In this document: piece after piece, positions 55,904 through 64,000 of the stretch
How the letters are laid out: every line of letters begins with the position of its first letter
How positions within the stretch are numbered: position 1 is the stretch's first letter
NCBI RefSeq assembly: GCF_026341275.1
Contig: NZ_JAIFZO010000002.1
Coordinates: 4,122,118 to 4,186,117 of the forward strand
Reading direction: 5' to 3'
DNA from: Streptomyces ortus
GTDB lineage: Bacteria; Actinomycetota; Actinomycetes; Streptomycetales; Streptomycetaceae
Length of the DNA stretch: 64,000 nt
The notes under the pieces: model-generated
Databases searched by the model: none
What the model saw: the letters and a program-made list of their open reading frames with translations, nothing else
Told to the model about the DNA's origin: nothing
Made by a program: the position numbers and the translations under genes

Positions 55904-56584
55904 ATGAGCATGCTCACTCCCCCAGGCATGGGCGGCCAGTACCGGATCACGGGGGACAAGTACCCACGGATGCGTAGAAACCGGGGGCGCCGCAGGATCG
56001 TGCTCGCGGTCGCCGCCTCCGTCACCGCACTCGGACTGGCCGGCTGGGGAACCCTGCAGCTCATCGACGTCTTCACGGGCGGCGGCGACAAGGCGTCCGC
56101 GGCGGGTTCGGCACCGGGCTGCAAGCCGTCCCCTTCGCCCTCCGCGCGCCCGGTCAAAGCTCTGCCCGAGCCCGGCCGGATCACCGTGAACGTCCTCAAC
56201 GCCACGGCCCGCAAGGGTCTCGCCAAGGACACCGCGGACGCGCTGAAGAAGCGCGGCTTCAAGATCGGCGAGGTGGGCAACGCGACCAAGGCGTACGACA
56301 AGAAGGTCGACGGGCCCGGCATCGTGCTCGGTGCGAAAGCGGCGGCCGACGCCGCGCTCCCCGTTCTCGCGACCCAGCTCGCCGGTGCCGAGCTGAAGAC
56401 CGACACCCGGGCCAAGCCCGCGGAGGTCGATCTGATCCTCGGCAAGGCCTACAAGGCCCTGACGACGAAAGAGGACGCCGACAAGGCACTGACCACACTG
56501 GCCAGGCCCGAACCGGCGCCCTCGACGAAGAAGGACTGCAGAAGAAGGACTGCTGAGGAAGGTCGGCTGAAGAAGGACGGCTGA
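55904..56584 (+). CDS. LytR C-terminal-domain membrane protein
   Basis: 226 residues. A cytoplasmic basic N-terminus and one membrane helix near 33-52 are followed by a Ser/Pro linker and a LytR_C domain (about 90-195; ITVNVLNATARKGLAKDTADALKKRGFKIGEVGN). This domain is found after LytR-CpsA-Psr ligases of the cell envelope; here it stands alone, which suggests an accessory role at the wall. The Lys/Arg-rich end (TKKDCRRRTAEEGRLKKDG) is unusual. Confidence 0.86.
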   Translation: MSMLTPPGMGGQYRITGDKYPRMRRNRGRRRIVLAVAASVTALGLAGWGTLQLIDVFTGGGDKASAAGSAPGCKPSPSPSARPVKALPEPGRITVNVLNATARKGLAKDTADALKKRGFKIGEVGNATKAYDKKVDGPGIVLGAKAAADAALPVLATQLAGAELKTDTRAKPAEVDLILGKAYKALTTKEDADKALTTLARPEPAPSTKKDCRRRTAEEGRLKKDG

Positions 56585-56651
56585 GCCGGATTGCCGCTCG
56601 CCCCGCCGTCCGGCCGTCCGGCTATGCAGCCGTCCTGCATGCGCTATTCGG

Positions 56652-57287
56652 CTATTCGGCCGCGCCGTACATACGGTCTCCCGCGTCGCCCAGGCCCGGG
56701 ACGATGTAGCCGCTCTCGTTCAGGCGCTCGTCGACCGACGCGGTCACGACCGTGACCGGGGCGCCCGCGAGGTCGCGCTCCATGACCTCCACGCCCTCCG
56801 GGGCGGCGAGCAGGACCACGGCGGTCACGTCGTCGGCGCCGCGCTTGATCAGCTCCTGGATCGCCGCGACGAGGGTGCCACCGGTGGCCAGCATCGGGTC
56901 CAGGACGTACACCTGGCGCCCGGAGAGGTCCTCCGGCATACGGGTCGCGTACGTGGACGCCTGGAGCGTCTCCTCGTCGCGGATCATGCCGAGGAAACCC
57001 ACCTCGGCGGTGGGCAGCAGACGCACCATGCCGTCGAGCATGCCGAGGCCCGCGCGCAGGATCGGTACGACGAGGGGGCGCGGGTAGGACAGCTTGACGC
57101 CCGTGGTGGCGGACACCGGGGTCTCGATGTCGACCTGTTCGGTGCGCACGTCCCGCGTGGCCTCGTAGGCGAGCAGGGTGACCAGCTCGTCGGCGAGCCG
57201 ACGGAAGGTCGGGGAGTCGGTGCGGCGGTCGCGCAGCGTGGTGAGCTTATGAGCGACCAGGGGGTGGTCGACGACGTGGAGACGCAT
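56652..57287 (-). CDS. upp: Uracil phosphoribosyltransferase
   Basis: Pyrimidine salvage: uracil + PRPP to UMP. ATG 57287 gives 211 residues starting [15 protein letters not shown], the conserved start; a GTG two codons upstream is less likely. The PRPP-binding loop [11 protein letters not shown] is at 128-138, and the uracil-binding [18 protein letters not shown] end is intact. Position matches SCO4041. Confidence 0.96.
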   Translation of the reverse strand: MRLHVVDHPLVAHKLTTLRDRRTDSPTFRRLADELVTLLAYEATRDVRTEQVDIETPVSATTGVKLSYPRPLVVPILRAGLGMLDGMVRLLPTAEVGFLGMIRDEETLQASTYATRMPEDLSGRQVYVLDPMLATGGTLVAAIQELIKRGADDVTAVVLLAAPEGVEVMERDLAGAPVTVVTASVDERLNESGYIVPGLGDAGDRMYGAAE

Positions 57288-57409
57288 GTCCACCAGGGTA
57301 TCCGGGCCCGTCCAGACCGCCCGTCGCCCGTCGCCACCTGGTACGAGAACACTTCGCCGTTACCACCGCGCAAACCTCCGCTGGCATCAAACCGCTCGTC
57401 GGGGGGAAA

Positions 57410-57622
57410 GTGGGAGTGACCGAACTGGGGGTGTTGCGGATGCCGGACCCGGAGCGACAGAACCGGGAAGACCTGGAGAGCGACGCGCAGCGCCGCAGGC
57501 GCAGGGCCCAGTTCCTGCGGGAGCTCGCGGAGGCTCGCGAGCTGCGCGACCGGGTGCAGCCGCGCCGGGCGAAAACGGCCCGCCTGCGCCACGCGATGCG
57601 CATGCGCACGTTCCGCTGGTAG
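57410..57622 (+). CDS. Small basic conserved protein
   Basis: 70 residues from GTG 57410; GTG 57416 or ATG 57440 could also be used (MPDPERQNREDLES). Very rich in Arg, Glu and Leu, a single long charged helix (RRRRRAQFLRELAEARELRDR) ending MRMRTFRW. No known function. Divergent from upp. Confidence 0.65.
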   Translation: MGVTELGVLRMPDPERQNREDLESDAQRRRRRAQFLRELAEARELRDRVQPRRAKTARLRHAMRMRTFRW

Positions 57623-58031
57623 CCACGCCGTGACGGACCCGCCGCCCGAGCACAGCACACCCCACTCCCGGACACCCGCGGACCGCGACCAGCCACCGGA
57701 TCCGCCCGAAGGCCCGCCCGTGGGGGCATCGCGGCGCGACCCGCCGGGCCGGCCCGGGGGACGGCGCGTACGAAGCCGGGGCCCGGCGGCGTACGATCCC
57801 GCTGTCGGTGGGCGCCGGGCGCCCAGGTGAGGCCATGCGGCGGCGTGACGCACGCGCCACGCGACCGGGCGTGGGAACCCGACCGGGACACAGCGAGCCG
57901 AAGACCTCTCCTGAACGCTCTGTTTCTGCCACGATTCCGAGTGGGCGGGGCTCGGAGCACGTATCCGCCGCCCACAACCTCCGCCGGGGGGACCCCCAAC
58001 CGGCACGCCTAGGACCAGTGGGAGAGTCACG
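57623..58031. other. Intergenic region upstream of the tadA pair
   Basis: About 410 bp. A Pro/Arg-rich frame at 57630-57830 has no ribosome site and atypical composition, so I do not call it. The promoter for the following two genes presumably lies near the 3' end, which is less GC-rich. Confidence 0.45.
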
Positions 58032-58586
58032 GTGTACTTCGCCGCACTGCTCGCGCGCACCGAAGACGGGTGGGAAGCGAGCGACACAGAGCTCGACGAT
58101 GTGGAGACCCTGTCGGATCTAGCCGACCTGGCCCGCGAAGCCTCGGTCGACGACGACACGGTGCTCGTCTACATCGAGCAGGAGGACGCGTGGTTCGGAG
58201 TCGTCCGCGTGGACGGCGAGGAGGACCCTCGCGTCTACGTCTCGGACGGCGCGGCCGCGGCCCGCAGTTCGTACGGCGAGATCCTGCTCACGGACGAACT
58301 GCTCGGACGGGAGCCCGGCGACGACGATGTCGCCGACCTGGACTCCCTCGACCTCGACGGCACGGAGGACGGTGAACCCGAGGACGAGACCGACGACGAG
58401 GAAGAGGACGACGTCGGCACCACCTCCAAGGGTGCGACCGTGCCGTCCGGACCCATCGGCGACCGCGAGGTCCTCACCGATCTCGGTGTGAACGAGAAGG
58501 AGTTGCTGGCCCTGGACGGCACCGACGCACTCGGCGAGATCGCCGAGGTCCTCGGGGTGGCAGAGGTCCTGGAGACCGTCCGCTGA
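58032..58586 (+). CDS. tRNA adenosine deaminase-associated protein
   Basis: 184 residues from GTG 58032 behind gtgggagag. The N-terminal domain (YFAALLARTEDGWEASDTELDDVETLSDLADLAREAS) and C-terminal helix (LGVNEKELLALDGTDALGEIAEVLGV) flank a long acidic linker (about 95-130). The family occurs next to tadA throughout actinobacteria and is named for this linkage; its action is unknown. The stop overlaps an in-frame CTG of the following gene. Confidence 0.93.
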   Translation: MYFAALLARTEDGWEASDTELDDVETLSDLADLAREASVDDDTVLVYIEQEDAWFGVVRVDGEEDPRVYVSDGAAAARSSYGEILLTDELLGREPGDDDVADLDSLDLDGTEDGEPEDETDDEEEDDVGTTSKGATVPSGPIGDREVLTDLGVNEKELLALDGTDALGEIAEVLGVAEVLETVR

Positions 58587-58621
58587 CTCCGTCGAACCCC
58601 CAGGAGGAACAGGACCCGGCC

Positions 58622-58775
58622 GACGGTCCCGTACCCGTACCCGTACCCGCGCCCGCGCCCGCGCCCACACGAGATCCGGTACAGGATCTTGTACGCGATC
58701 CCGTACAAGATCTTGTGCGAGGTCCTGTACGAGGTCCTGTGCAGGATCCCGTACGCGACCGCTGGCGGCCCGCGA
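58622..58775. repeat. Hexanucleotide and 9-27-bp repeats before tadA
   Basis: gtaccc three times, gcgccc three times, then imperfect units of gatcc(c/g)gtac and gatcttgt. The whole stretch is open in the tadA frame and would encode Pro-Val/Pro-Ala then VRDP/VQDL units. Confidence 0.7.
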
Positions 58776-59206
58776 TGCGGCTCGCCCTGGAACAGGCCGG
58801 ACTCGCGGGCCGCGGCAAGGACGTACCCGTCGGCGCCGTGGTGCTGGCCCCGGACGGCACGACGGTGCTCGCCACCGGGCACAACGAACGTGAGGCGGCC
58901 GGTGACCCGACCGCCCACGCCGAGGTGCTGGCGATCCGCCGGGCCGCCGCGAGGACCGGGGAGTGGCGGCTCACCGGCTGCACGCTCGTCGTCACCCTCG
59001 AACCCTGCACGATGTGCGCCGGCGCGCTCGTCCAGTCCCGGGTGGACCGGGTCGTCTACGGCGCCCGGGACGAGAAGGCGGGCGCGGCCGGCTCCCTCTG
59101 GGACGTCGTACGCGACCGCCGGCTCAACCACCGGCCCGAAGTGATCGCCGGAGTGCTCGACGAGGAGTGCGCCCGGCTGCTCACGGAGTTCTTCAGGGGC
59201 CGCTGA
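58715..59206 (+). CDS. tadA: tRNA adenosine(34) deaminase TadA
   Basis: Makes inosine at the wobble position of tRNA-Arg(ACG). Counted from GTG 58715 (163 residues), the zinc site is His68-Ala-Glu70 and Pro97-Cys98-x-x-Cys101, all intact, and the C-terminus is normal. The start is unsettled: no ribosome site precedes 58715. The frame is open back to CTG 58583, which overlaps the upstream stop and is followed by ACTCCG. ATG 58775 would remove the repeats entirely. Confidence 0.92.
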   Translation: MRGPVRGPVQDPVRDRWRPAMRLALEQAGLAGRGKDVPVGAVVLAPDGTTVLATGHNEREAAGDPTAHAEVLAIRRAAARTGEWRLTGCTLVVTLEPCTMCAGALVQSRVDRVVYGARDEKAGAAGSLWDVVRDRRLNHRPEVIAGVLDEECARLLTEFFRGR

Positions 59207-59249
59207 ACCGATTTCCGAGCACGGCCCATCGTGGGCTAGGATCTCTCTC

Positions 59250-59334
59250 GGTAGCGTGTCCGAGCGGCCGAAGGAGCTCGCCTCGAAAGCGAGTGTGGCG
59301 CAAGTCACCGAGGGTTCAAATCCCTCCGCTACCG
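59250..59334 (+). tRNA. tRNA-Ser (anticodon CGA)
   Basis: 85 nt with the long variable arm. Acceptor ggtagcg/cgctacc, anticodon loop ctCGAaa, T-loop ttcaaat, discriminator G. A TAGGAT -10-like box lies just upstream (59237-59242). Confidence 0.95.
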
Positions 59335-59343
59335 CAGGTAGAT

Positions 59344-59374
59344 GAAGGGCCCGGTCCACTGGACCGGGCCCTTC
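59344..59374 (+). terminator. Hairpin terminator of tRNA-Ser(CGA)
   Basis: Perfect 15-bp stem gaagggcccggtcca/tggaccgggcccttc with a single-base loop. Confidence 0.85.
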
Positions 59375-59547
59375 GTGCTGCCCGCCCGTCCTGCTCCGCT
59401 TCGCCCCATTGAAAGATCGTCAGATCAACTGCCTGGGGTTACACTCGCCGCCGACACCACGGGCCCCGCCAGGCACAGCGCCCTCAGGGCGCGGGCAGTG
59501 CGTAGCGGGCAGCAGGCACAGACAGCCAGGCACACGGGGAGGCCGCG

Positions 59548-59727
59548 ATGGCGGTGAATTCGAAGAAGATCGCCGTCTACGTAGTCGTGGTCTTCGCGCT
59601 GTACGTGATCATCACCGACCCCGAGAACGCGGCGGACTACGTCCAGATAGGCTTCGAGGGCATCTCGAACGCCGCGCAGTCCGTCGGTGACTTCATGACC
59701 TGGATCGCCGACGGGGCCAAGGACTAG
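59548..59727 (+). CDS. 59-residue one-helix membrane protein
   Basis: ATG 59548 follows cggggagg. MAVNSKK, then a membrane helix (IAVYVVVVFALYVIIT, residues 8-23), then an amphipathic stretch (YVQIGFEGISNAAQSVGDFMTWI). No known family. Clean codon use and ribosome site make it a real gene. It precedes the Dabb-family gene by about 45 bp and may share its transcript. Confidence 0.8.
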   Translation: MAVNSKKIAVYVVVVFALYVIITDPENAADYVQIGFEGISNAAQSVGDFMTWIADGAKD

Positions 59728-59772
59728 CGGCGGCCCCACCGCCCCCTTTCCCCGTTCGTCCTGGGAGTGCAC

Positions 59773-60066
59773 GTGATCCGCCACCTGGTCCTCTTCAAGC
59801 TCAACGAAGGCGTCGCACGGGACGAAGCCCGCGTCGTCGAGGGCGTCGCCGCCTTCCGTGCGCTCGGCGGGACGATTCCCGAACTGCAGTTCTGGGAGTG
59901 CGCGTGGAACATCACCGACCGCCCCATCGCCTACGACTTCGCGATCAACTCGGCGGTCGAGGACACGGACGCGCTCAAGCGGTACATCGAGCACCCCGCC
60001 CATCAGGCGGGCGTCGCCCTGTGGCGCGAGTTCGCCACCTGGGTGATCGCCGACTACGAGTTCTGA
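59773..60066 (+). CDS. Dabb (stress-responsive A/B barrel) family protein
   Basis: 97 residues from GTG 59773 (MIRHLVLFKL), with ctgggag at good spacing; GTG 59767 is too close to it. Dabb features: HLVLFKLNEG, FRALGGTIPELQFWECAWNI, DFAINSAVEDTDALKRYIEHPAHQ. These small dimeric ferredoxin-like barrels include stress proteins and some cyclases. A terminator follows. Confidence 0.92.
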   Translation: MIRHLVLFKLNEGVARDEARVVEGVAAFRALGGTIPELQFWECAWNITDRPIAYDFAINSAVEDTDALKRYIEHPAHQAGVALWREFATWVIADYEF

Positions 60067-60099
60067 GCCCCGCGGAACAGCGCAACGGCGGAACAGCAG

Positions 60100-60125
60100 C
60101 CCCTCGCCCGAATGGCGGGGGGTTT
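60100..60125 (+). terminator. Intrinsic terminator after the Dabb gene
   Basis: 9-bp stem cccctcgcc/ggcgggggg, 5-nt loop, then TTTCTT. Confidence 0.8.
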
Positions 60126-60311
60126 CTTCATGCTCCCGCACGCCTCTGACCCGGAGCTGGTTTCAACACGGAGTGATGAGGTGCTTGCACACAGTGCACA
60201 TGTCTTGTGATGCTATGACCGCTTTTGACCGATGAGTTGACGCATGTGTCTGACGGACGTCGTTCGGACTTGTGTTTTCACGGGTTGACGGACCCAGAGG
60301 TGGAGTTGACC

Positions 60312-61184
60312 GTGCCGGCCAGTACAGCGCCTCAAGCACCCGCACCTCCCCAGCAGAAGCCGCAGGCCCTCGAACGGCTCGACGAGCCGGGCGACGCCCG
60401 GGACCAGAGCCCGCAGCGGCGCCGCGGGGCCGACACCCGGGCCCTCACCCAGGTCCTCTTCGCCGAGCTCAAGAACCTGGAGCCCGGCACCGCCGAGCAC
60501 GGCCGGGTGCGGGCCGCGCTGATCGAGGCGAACCTCCCGCTCGTGCGGTACGCCGCCGCCCGCTTCCGCTCGCGCAACGAGCCCATGGAGGACGTCGTCC
60601 AGGTCGGCACCATCGGCCTGATCAACGCCATCGACCGCTTCGACCCCGACCGGGGCGTGCAGTTCCCGACCTTCGCGATGCCCACCGTCATCGGCGAGAT
60701 CAAGCGGTACTTCCGCGACAACGTCCGCACGGTCCACGTACCGCGCCGGCTGCACGAGCTGTGGGTGCAGGTGAACAGCGCCACCGAGGATCTCACGACA
60801 GCCTTCGGACGTACGCCCACGACCGCCGAGATCGCCGAGCGGCTGCGCATCACCGAGGACGAGGTACTGGCCTGCATCGAGGCCGGACGCTCGTACCACG
60901 CGACCTCCCTGGAGGCCGCCCAGGAGGGCGACGGGCTGCCGGGCCTCCTCGACCGGCTCGGTTTCGAGGACCCCGCACTGGACGGCGTGGAGCACCGCGA
61001 CCTCGTACGGCACCTGCTCGTCCAGCTCCCCGAGCGGGAGCAGCGCATCCTTCTGCTGCGTTACTACAGCAATCTGACGCAGTCACAGATCAGCGCCGAA
61101 CTCGGTGTCTCGCAGATGCATGTGTCAAGGCTCCTCGCCCGTAGCTTCGCTCGGCTTCGATCCGCAAACAGGATCGAGGCGTAG
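60312..61184 (+). CDS. sigF: RNA polymerase sigma factor SigF (SigB/F/G subfamily)
   Basis: 290 residues from GTG 60312, with aggtggag at normal spacing; the longer frame from TTG 60225 is unsupported. Regions 2 ([37 protein letters not shown]), 3 and 4 ([24 protein letters not shown]) are complete. SigF is the late, spore-specific sigma of Streptomyces. The name rests on gene order: first of two paralogues next to Dabb and tadA, as SCO4035. No anti-sigma gene is adjacent. Confidence 0.9.
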   Translation: MPASTAPQAPAPPQQKPQALERLDEPGDARDQSPQRRRGADTRALTQVLFAELKNLEPGTAEHGRVRAALIEANLPLVRYAAARFRSRNEPMEDVVQVGTIGLINAIDRFDPDRGVQFPTFAMPTVIGEIKRYFRDNVRTVHVPRRLHELWVQVNSATEDLTTAFGRTPTTAEIAERLRITEDEVLACIEAGRSYHATSLEAAQEGDGLPGLLDRLGFEDPALDGVEHRDLVRHLLVQLPEREQRILLLRYYSNLTQSQISAELGVSQMHVSRLLARSFARLRSANRIEA

Positions 61185-61283
61185 CTCCGGGGAGCGAATC
61201 GCTTCCAAGGCCTTTTCCCGACGTTTCTGCGCCGAAAAACCGTCAGACCCCCTTTTTCCAGGGCCTATTCACCCTTCTCGTGT

Positions 61284-61318
61284 CGACATGTCACTACAGC
61301 GTGTTGCCGACATGTGAC
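61284..61318. promoter_or_regulatory. Direct repeat CGACATGT(C/G)AC upstream of sigN
   Basis: Two copies 24 bp apart (61284-61294 and 61308-61318) in the 244-bp gap between sigF and sigN. A candidate binding site for a sigN regulator; factor unknown. Confidence 0.45.
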
Positions 61319-61428
61319 ATTCTTCCGGTGACGCGTTTGCCGCAGCTCCGCCTCCGGTATTCAGGTGGAGGCTGCGTTCCTTCGACGGGAGCGTCCGCCG
61401 CGACCGTCCGCGACCCAAAGGGGGTGGC

Positions 61429-62328
61429 ATGTCCGCAGACCAGGGCAGCTCGAAGGTGCTCACGCTCACGAAGAGCGAATCCGCGCCAGACGTGCTTCAC
61501 AGTGTCGTTGTCGAGGTTCCGGCCATCCCGGCCGCGGAAGCCCCGGCCTTCCCCCCGACCCCGGAAGTGATCGACACCCGCACTCTGTCCCGCTCCCTGT
61601 TCCTGCGGCTCGCCGCACTCGACGAGAACAGCCCCGAGCGCGGCTACGTGCGGGACACCCTCATCGAACTCAACCTCCCACTGGTGCGGTACGCCGCCGC
61701 CCGGTTCCGGTCGCGCAACGAACCGATGGAGGACATCGTCCAGGTCGGCACGATCGGCCTGATCAAGGCGATCGACCGCTTCGACTGCGAACGGGGCGTG
61801 GAGTTCCCGACGTTCGCGATGCCGACGGTCGTGGGTGAGATCAAGCGCTTCTTCCGGGACACCTCGTGGTCGGTGCGCGTCCCGCGCCGGCTCCAGGAGC
61901 TGCGGCTCGCGCTGACCAAGGCCAGCGACGAGCTCTCCCAGAAGCTGGACCGCTCGCCGACCGTCGCCGAACTCGCCGTCGTACTGGGCGTGTCGGAGGA
62001 GGACGTGGTCGACGGCCTGGCGGTGGGCAACGCCTACACGGCGTCGTCCCTCGACTCCCCGGCTCCCGAGGACGACGGCGGCGAGGGCTCCCTCGCGGAC
62101 CGCCTCGGCTATGAGGACACGGCACTGGAGGGCGTCGAGTACCGCGAGTCCCTGAAGCCGCTCCTCGCCAAACTCCCGCCCCGCGAGCGGCAGATCATCA
62201 TGCTCCGCTTCTTCGCCAACATGACGCAGTCGCAGATCGGCGAGGAGGTCGGCATCTCGCAGATGCACGTCTCCCGGCTGCTCACGCGGACGTTGTCCCA
62301 GCTGCGGGAAGGTCTCATCTCCGACTGA
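61429..62328 (+). CDS. sigN: RNA polymerase sigma factor SigN (SigB/F/G subfamily)
   Basis: 299 residues from ATG 61429 behind aaagggggtggc. Strongly similar to the preceding SigF through regions 2-4 ([47 protein letters not shown]), so the pair arose by duplication. The N-terminal 50 residues differ and are Ala/Pro-rich. SigN is a developmental sigma active in part of the aerial hyphae of S. coelicolor; the name follows position (SCO4034). Confidence 0.9.
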   Translation: MSADQGSSKVLTLTKSESAPDVLHSVVVEVPAIPAAEAPAFPPTPEVIDTRTLSRSLFLRLAALDENSPERGYVRDTLIELNLPLVRYAAARFRSRNEPMEDIVQVGTIGLIKAIDRFDCERGVEFPTFAMPTVVGEIKRFFRDTSWSVRVPRRLQELRLALTKASDELSQKLDRSPTVAELAVVLGVSEEDVVDGLAVGNAYTASSLDSPAPEDDGGEGSLADRLGYEDTALEGVEYRESLKPLLAKLPPRERQIIMLRFFANMTQSQIGEEVGISQMHVSRLLTRTLSQLREGLISD

Positions 62329-62389
62329 GCCATCGCCCGGAACCTCACGAGGGGTTCAGAATTGACGGGTCGTCAGCCACACTGGCGCG

Positions 62390-63187
62390 ATGCGTCGACA
62401 GGTGGGACAGCGGTCGATACGTGGTCGCCGAGGGGCCCTTGGGGGTGCCTCGGCGGCTGTGTTCTGTCTGGGGGCGGTGACGCTGGTCGCCTGCGGCATC
62501 GGGGGCGATGGCGGCGACAGTGACGGGTACGTCGCCGTGCAGCGGCCCTCGTCGTCGGCGAGTGCCGTCGCGCCCACGGGGGACGTGGAGTTGGTGCCGC
62601 TGGAGGGTGCGTCCGCGGGCAAGGGGAGTGCGGGGCAACCGGGTTCGGCGGCAGAGCCGAGTTCGGCGGCCTCGGCGCCCGGCGGTACCGGGTCGGGGGA
62701 GCGGGGCGCGGGCTCTTCGGCGTCCGGTTCGTCGGCGGTCGGTTCACCTGCGGACGGCCCGTCCGCTTCCGGTTCGTCCGGGGCAGCCGCGCACGACAGC
62801 GGTCGTACGAGTCCGCCCTCGTCCGGGGGCGACAGTACGGGCGCTACGGGCGGCGCGGGTGGCGCGGACGTGCCCGCCGGCCCCGCCGTGCTGGTCGTCG
62901 GCGAGCCCGAGCGGGAGCCCGCCGACCAGCGGTGGTGCGAGAAGGTCACCGCCGGGTTCCGCAACACCGGGGGCAGCGCGGTGCGTTCGGGGACGGTGAC
63001 CTTCGGGACGCACGTCATCGGCGCACTCGGCATCGACTGGGCGACCGTCGAGTCGACCGAACGGCTGCCCGTACCCATCGCTCCGGGCAGCCGGACGGAG
63101 AAGACCTGGACGGTGTGCGTCGACGCCTGGCGCGTACCTCTGGGCATGCATGTCGAGACGCGGGACGTTTCCGTCCGGTGGGAATGA
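62390..63187 (+). CDS. Secreted lipoprotein of unknown function
   Basis: 265 residues. A twin-Arg-containing basic start, a hydrophobic stretch and a lipobox ending Cys35 (TLVACG) predict membrane anchoring outside the cell. A Ser/Gly/Ala linker of about 115 residues follows, then a small C-terminal domain (about 165-265) with two cysteines (WCEKVTAGFRNTGG and WTVCVDAW), probably a disulphide-bonded beta sandwich. Downstream of sigN on the same strand by about 60 bp; possibly co-expressed during development. Confidence 0.8.
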   Translation: MRRQVGQRSIRGRRGALGGASAAVFCLGAVTLVACGIGGDGGDSDGYVAVQRPSSSASAVAPTGDVELVPLEGASAGKGSAGQPGSAAEPSSAASAPGGTGSGERGAGSSASGSSAVGSPADGPSASGSSGAAAHDSGRTSPPSSGGDSTGATGGAGGADVPAGPAVLVVGEPEREPADQRWCEKVTAGFRNTGGSAVRSGTVTFGTHVIGALGIDWATVESTERLPVPIAPGSRTEKTWTVCVDAWRVPLGMHVETRDVSVRWE

Positions 63188-63259
63188 CACGCCCCTCCGA
63201 CGACGGAAGTGACGTGTCCGCCCTGTGGGAGCGGGGCGCCGGGCGGCGCCCCCACGCGC

Positions 63260-63457
63260 TTACTTGAGTGCGAGCCAGGCGACCACGGCGACGATCGCGA
63301 CGGCCACGATCACACCGACGATCAGGCCGACCCGGGGACCCCGGGTGGTGGCCGCCTGCTGCTGCTGGCGGCTCTGCGGGTCGTCGACGAACGCTCGGAA
63401 CATCTGGGTGCTACCCGCGGGGTCGTAGTTGCCCTCGGGGCCCTGGGTGTTTGCCAT
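63260..63457 (-). CDS. Small tail-anchored membrane protein
   Basis: 65 residues from ATG 63457. The Gln-rich cytoplasmic part (RAFVDDPQSRQQQQ) precedes one C-terminal membrane helix (VGLIVGVIVAVAIVAVVAWLAL). No known function. Upstream lies a hairpin (ggccccaa/ttggggcc, 63486-63504). Confidence 0.78.
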   Translation of the reverse strand: MANTQGPEGNYDPAGSTQMFRAFVDDPQSRQQQQAATTRGPRVGLIVGVIVAVAIVAVVAWLALK

Positions 63458-63528
63458 GCGCGTGACCCTATCGGGTGCGTTCTGTGGCCCCAAGTTTTGG
63501 GGCCGTCTTCTGTTGTGGGCACCGCCCC

Positions 63529-63599
63529 AGGGGCTCCGCCCCCGGACCCCCGTATCGGCCTTGGGGCCTCGTCCTCAAACGCCGGACAGGCTGAGGGGG
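63529..63599. repeat. Common Streptomyces intergenic repeat (ggggctccgcccccggaccccc ... cctcaaacgccggac)
   Basis: The paired elements aggggctccgcccc and tcgtcctcaaacgccggac recur in many Streptomyces intergenic regions. One copy here, between divergent small-protein and MarR genes. Confidence 0.65.
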
Positions 63600-63726
63600 G
63601 AACGCCGCTCAGGCGTCGAGCAAGCCGGGGGCAACCCTGGAAACCCCCTCACCTGCGAGTTTACGTTCGCCAATACTTGCCTTTGCCAAGCTTTTAGCCC
63701 GCGGAGCCCCATTTCGTTTGCCTGCA

Positions 63727-63760
63727 GCAACCAACCGTATTTATGGTTGCCTCAAGCAAC
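63727..63760. promoter_or_regulatory. Overlapping inverted repeats upstream of the MarR gene
   Basis: CAACC (63732-63736) pairs with GGTTG (63745-63749), and GTTGC, five bases, GCAAC follows at 63746-63760. A MarR-type operator is expected here, so these dyads are likely autoregulatory sites. Confidence 0.6.
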
Positions 63761-63782
63761 AAAAGAACATGAGGGAGGTGCG

Positions 63783-64000
63783 ATGGCCGCTCGACGGCAG
63801 TACGAGGAGCTGGCCCAGCAGCTGAGCGCCATCGGCGCCGTGAAGCGGGGGCTGGGCCGGATCCTCCCGCACGAGTGCCCGGCGGGTTCCGCCGCGGTGC
63901 TCACGCTGCTCGACCGGCACGGCGAGATGCGGATGAGCCGTCTCGCCGAGCTGATGGCCATCGACATGTCGGTGACCAGCCGGCACGTGGCGCACGTCGC
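63783..64000 (+). CDS. MarR-family transcriptional regulator (3' end outside window)
   Basis: First 72 residues only, from ATG 63783 behind gagggaggtgcg. The winged-helix core is visible: LPHECPAGSAAVLTLLDRHGEMRMSRLAELMAIDMSVTSRHVAHV. MarR proteins bind small phenolics or drugs and often repress a neighbouring exporter gene, which would lie beyond the window. Confidence 0.88.
   Translation, partial: MAARRQYEELAQQLSAIGAVKRGLGRILPHECPAGSAAVLTLLDRHGEMRMSRLAELMAIDMSVTSRHVAHV

Noticed and set aside
57630-57830. 66-codon Pro/Arg-rich frame
   Set aside because: No ribosome site and no codon pattern distinct from the surrounding intergenic DNA.
58689-59144. Alternative 151-codon frame overlapping tadA
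   Set aside because: Out of frame with the zinc-site motifs of TadA; Arg/Pro/Ser-rich shadow.

Overview
The window is chromosomal DNA of a Streptomyces or a very close relative. The DNA is very GC-rich with strongly GC-biased third codon positions, GTG starts are common, and the gene order is the conserved core order known from S. coelicolor: hrpA, bldC, valine dehydrogenase, purM/purF, purL/purQ/purS, lsrL, purC, purD, dnaX, upp, tadA, sigF, sigN. No plasmid, phage structural or rRNA gene is visible.

Layout. 1-7.3 kb: the 3' part of a metallophosphoesterase gene, a tRNA-Glu/Asp/Phe cluster, a membrane protein, the helicase HrpA and a second, identical tRNA-Asp. 7.4-11.7 kb: a small Cys-containing protein, the developmental regulator BldC with its own terminator, an unknown protein, valine dehydrogenase and a DUF3073 protein. 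11.8-20.2 kb, mostly minus strand: purM, purF, a META-domain lipoprotein, a mycothiol-dependent-type enzyme, a 181-bp palindromic element and the overlapping purS-purQ-purL operon. 20.5-25.6 kb: nucleoid protein LsrL, tRNA-Gly(UCC), and two identical tRNA-Gly(GCC) genes that bracket an ABC exporter/two-component operon. 25.7-35.3 kb: purC, an N,N-dimethylformamidase-like protein, a degenerate M48-peptidase-like membrane protein, purD, dnaX, the SRP RNA and tRNA-Ser(GGA).

35.2-41.0 kb is accessory. A 75-bp stretch running from the anticodon arm of tRNA-Ser(GGA) past its 3' end is repeated perfectly 4401 bp downstream. The repeats enclose an XPB/Ssl2-like helicase-associated protein with a WYL-like C-terminus and an AAA ATPase with a DUF234/nuclease-like C-terminus. 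A second block with an orphan small gene and a VapBC toxin-antitoxin pair follows. A short motif (ggttgcagtt) ends each block. This looks like stepwise accretion of two integrase-less cargo modules at one tRNA attachment site.

41.2-53.5 kb: a divergent AraC regulator/aldo-keto reductase pair, a CopC-CopD copper protein, and an iron-box-controlled divergent locus. On one side of the iron box lie a signal-peptide-less penicillin-acylase-family hydrolase, an AlcB/IucB-type acyltransferase, a cupin and an SDR; on the other lies a siderophore-interacting flavoprotein. This suggests an unassigned siderophore modification or iron-release system. Many genes here carry in-frame simple-sequence repeats.

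53.5-64 kb: a HerA-like ATPase whose C-terminus is out of frame, a LytR-C protein, upp, the tadA pair, tRNA-Ser(CGA), small conserved proteins, the paired SigB-type sigma factors SigF and SigN, a lipoprotein, a one-helix membrane protein and the start of a MarR regulator that runs off the window.
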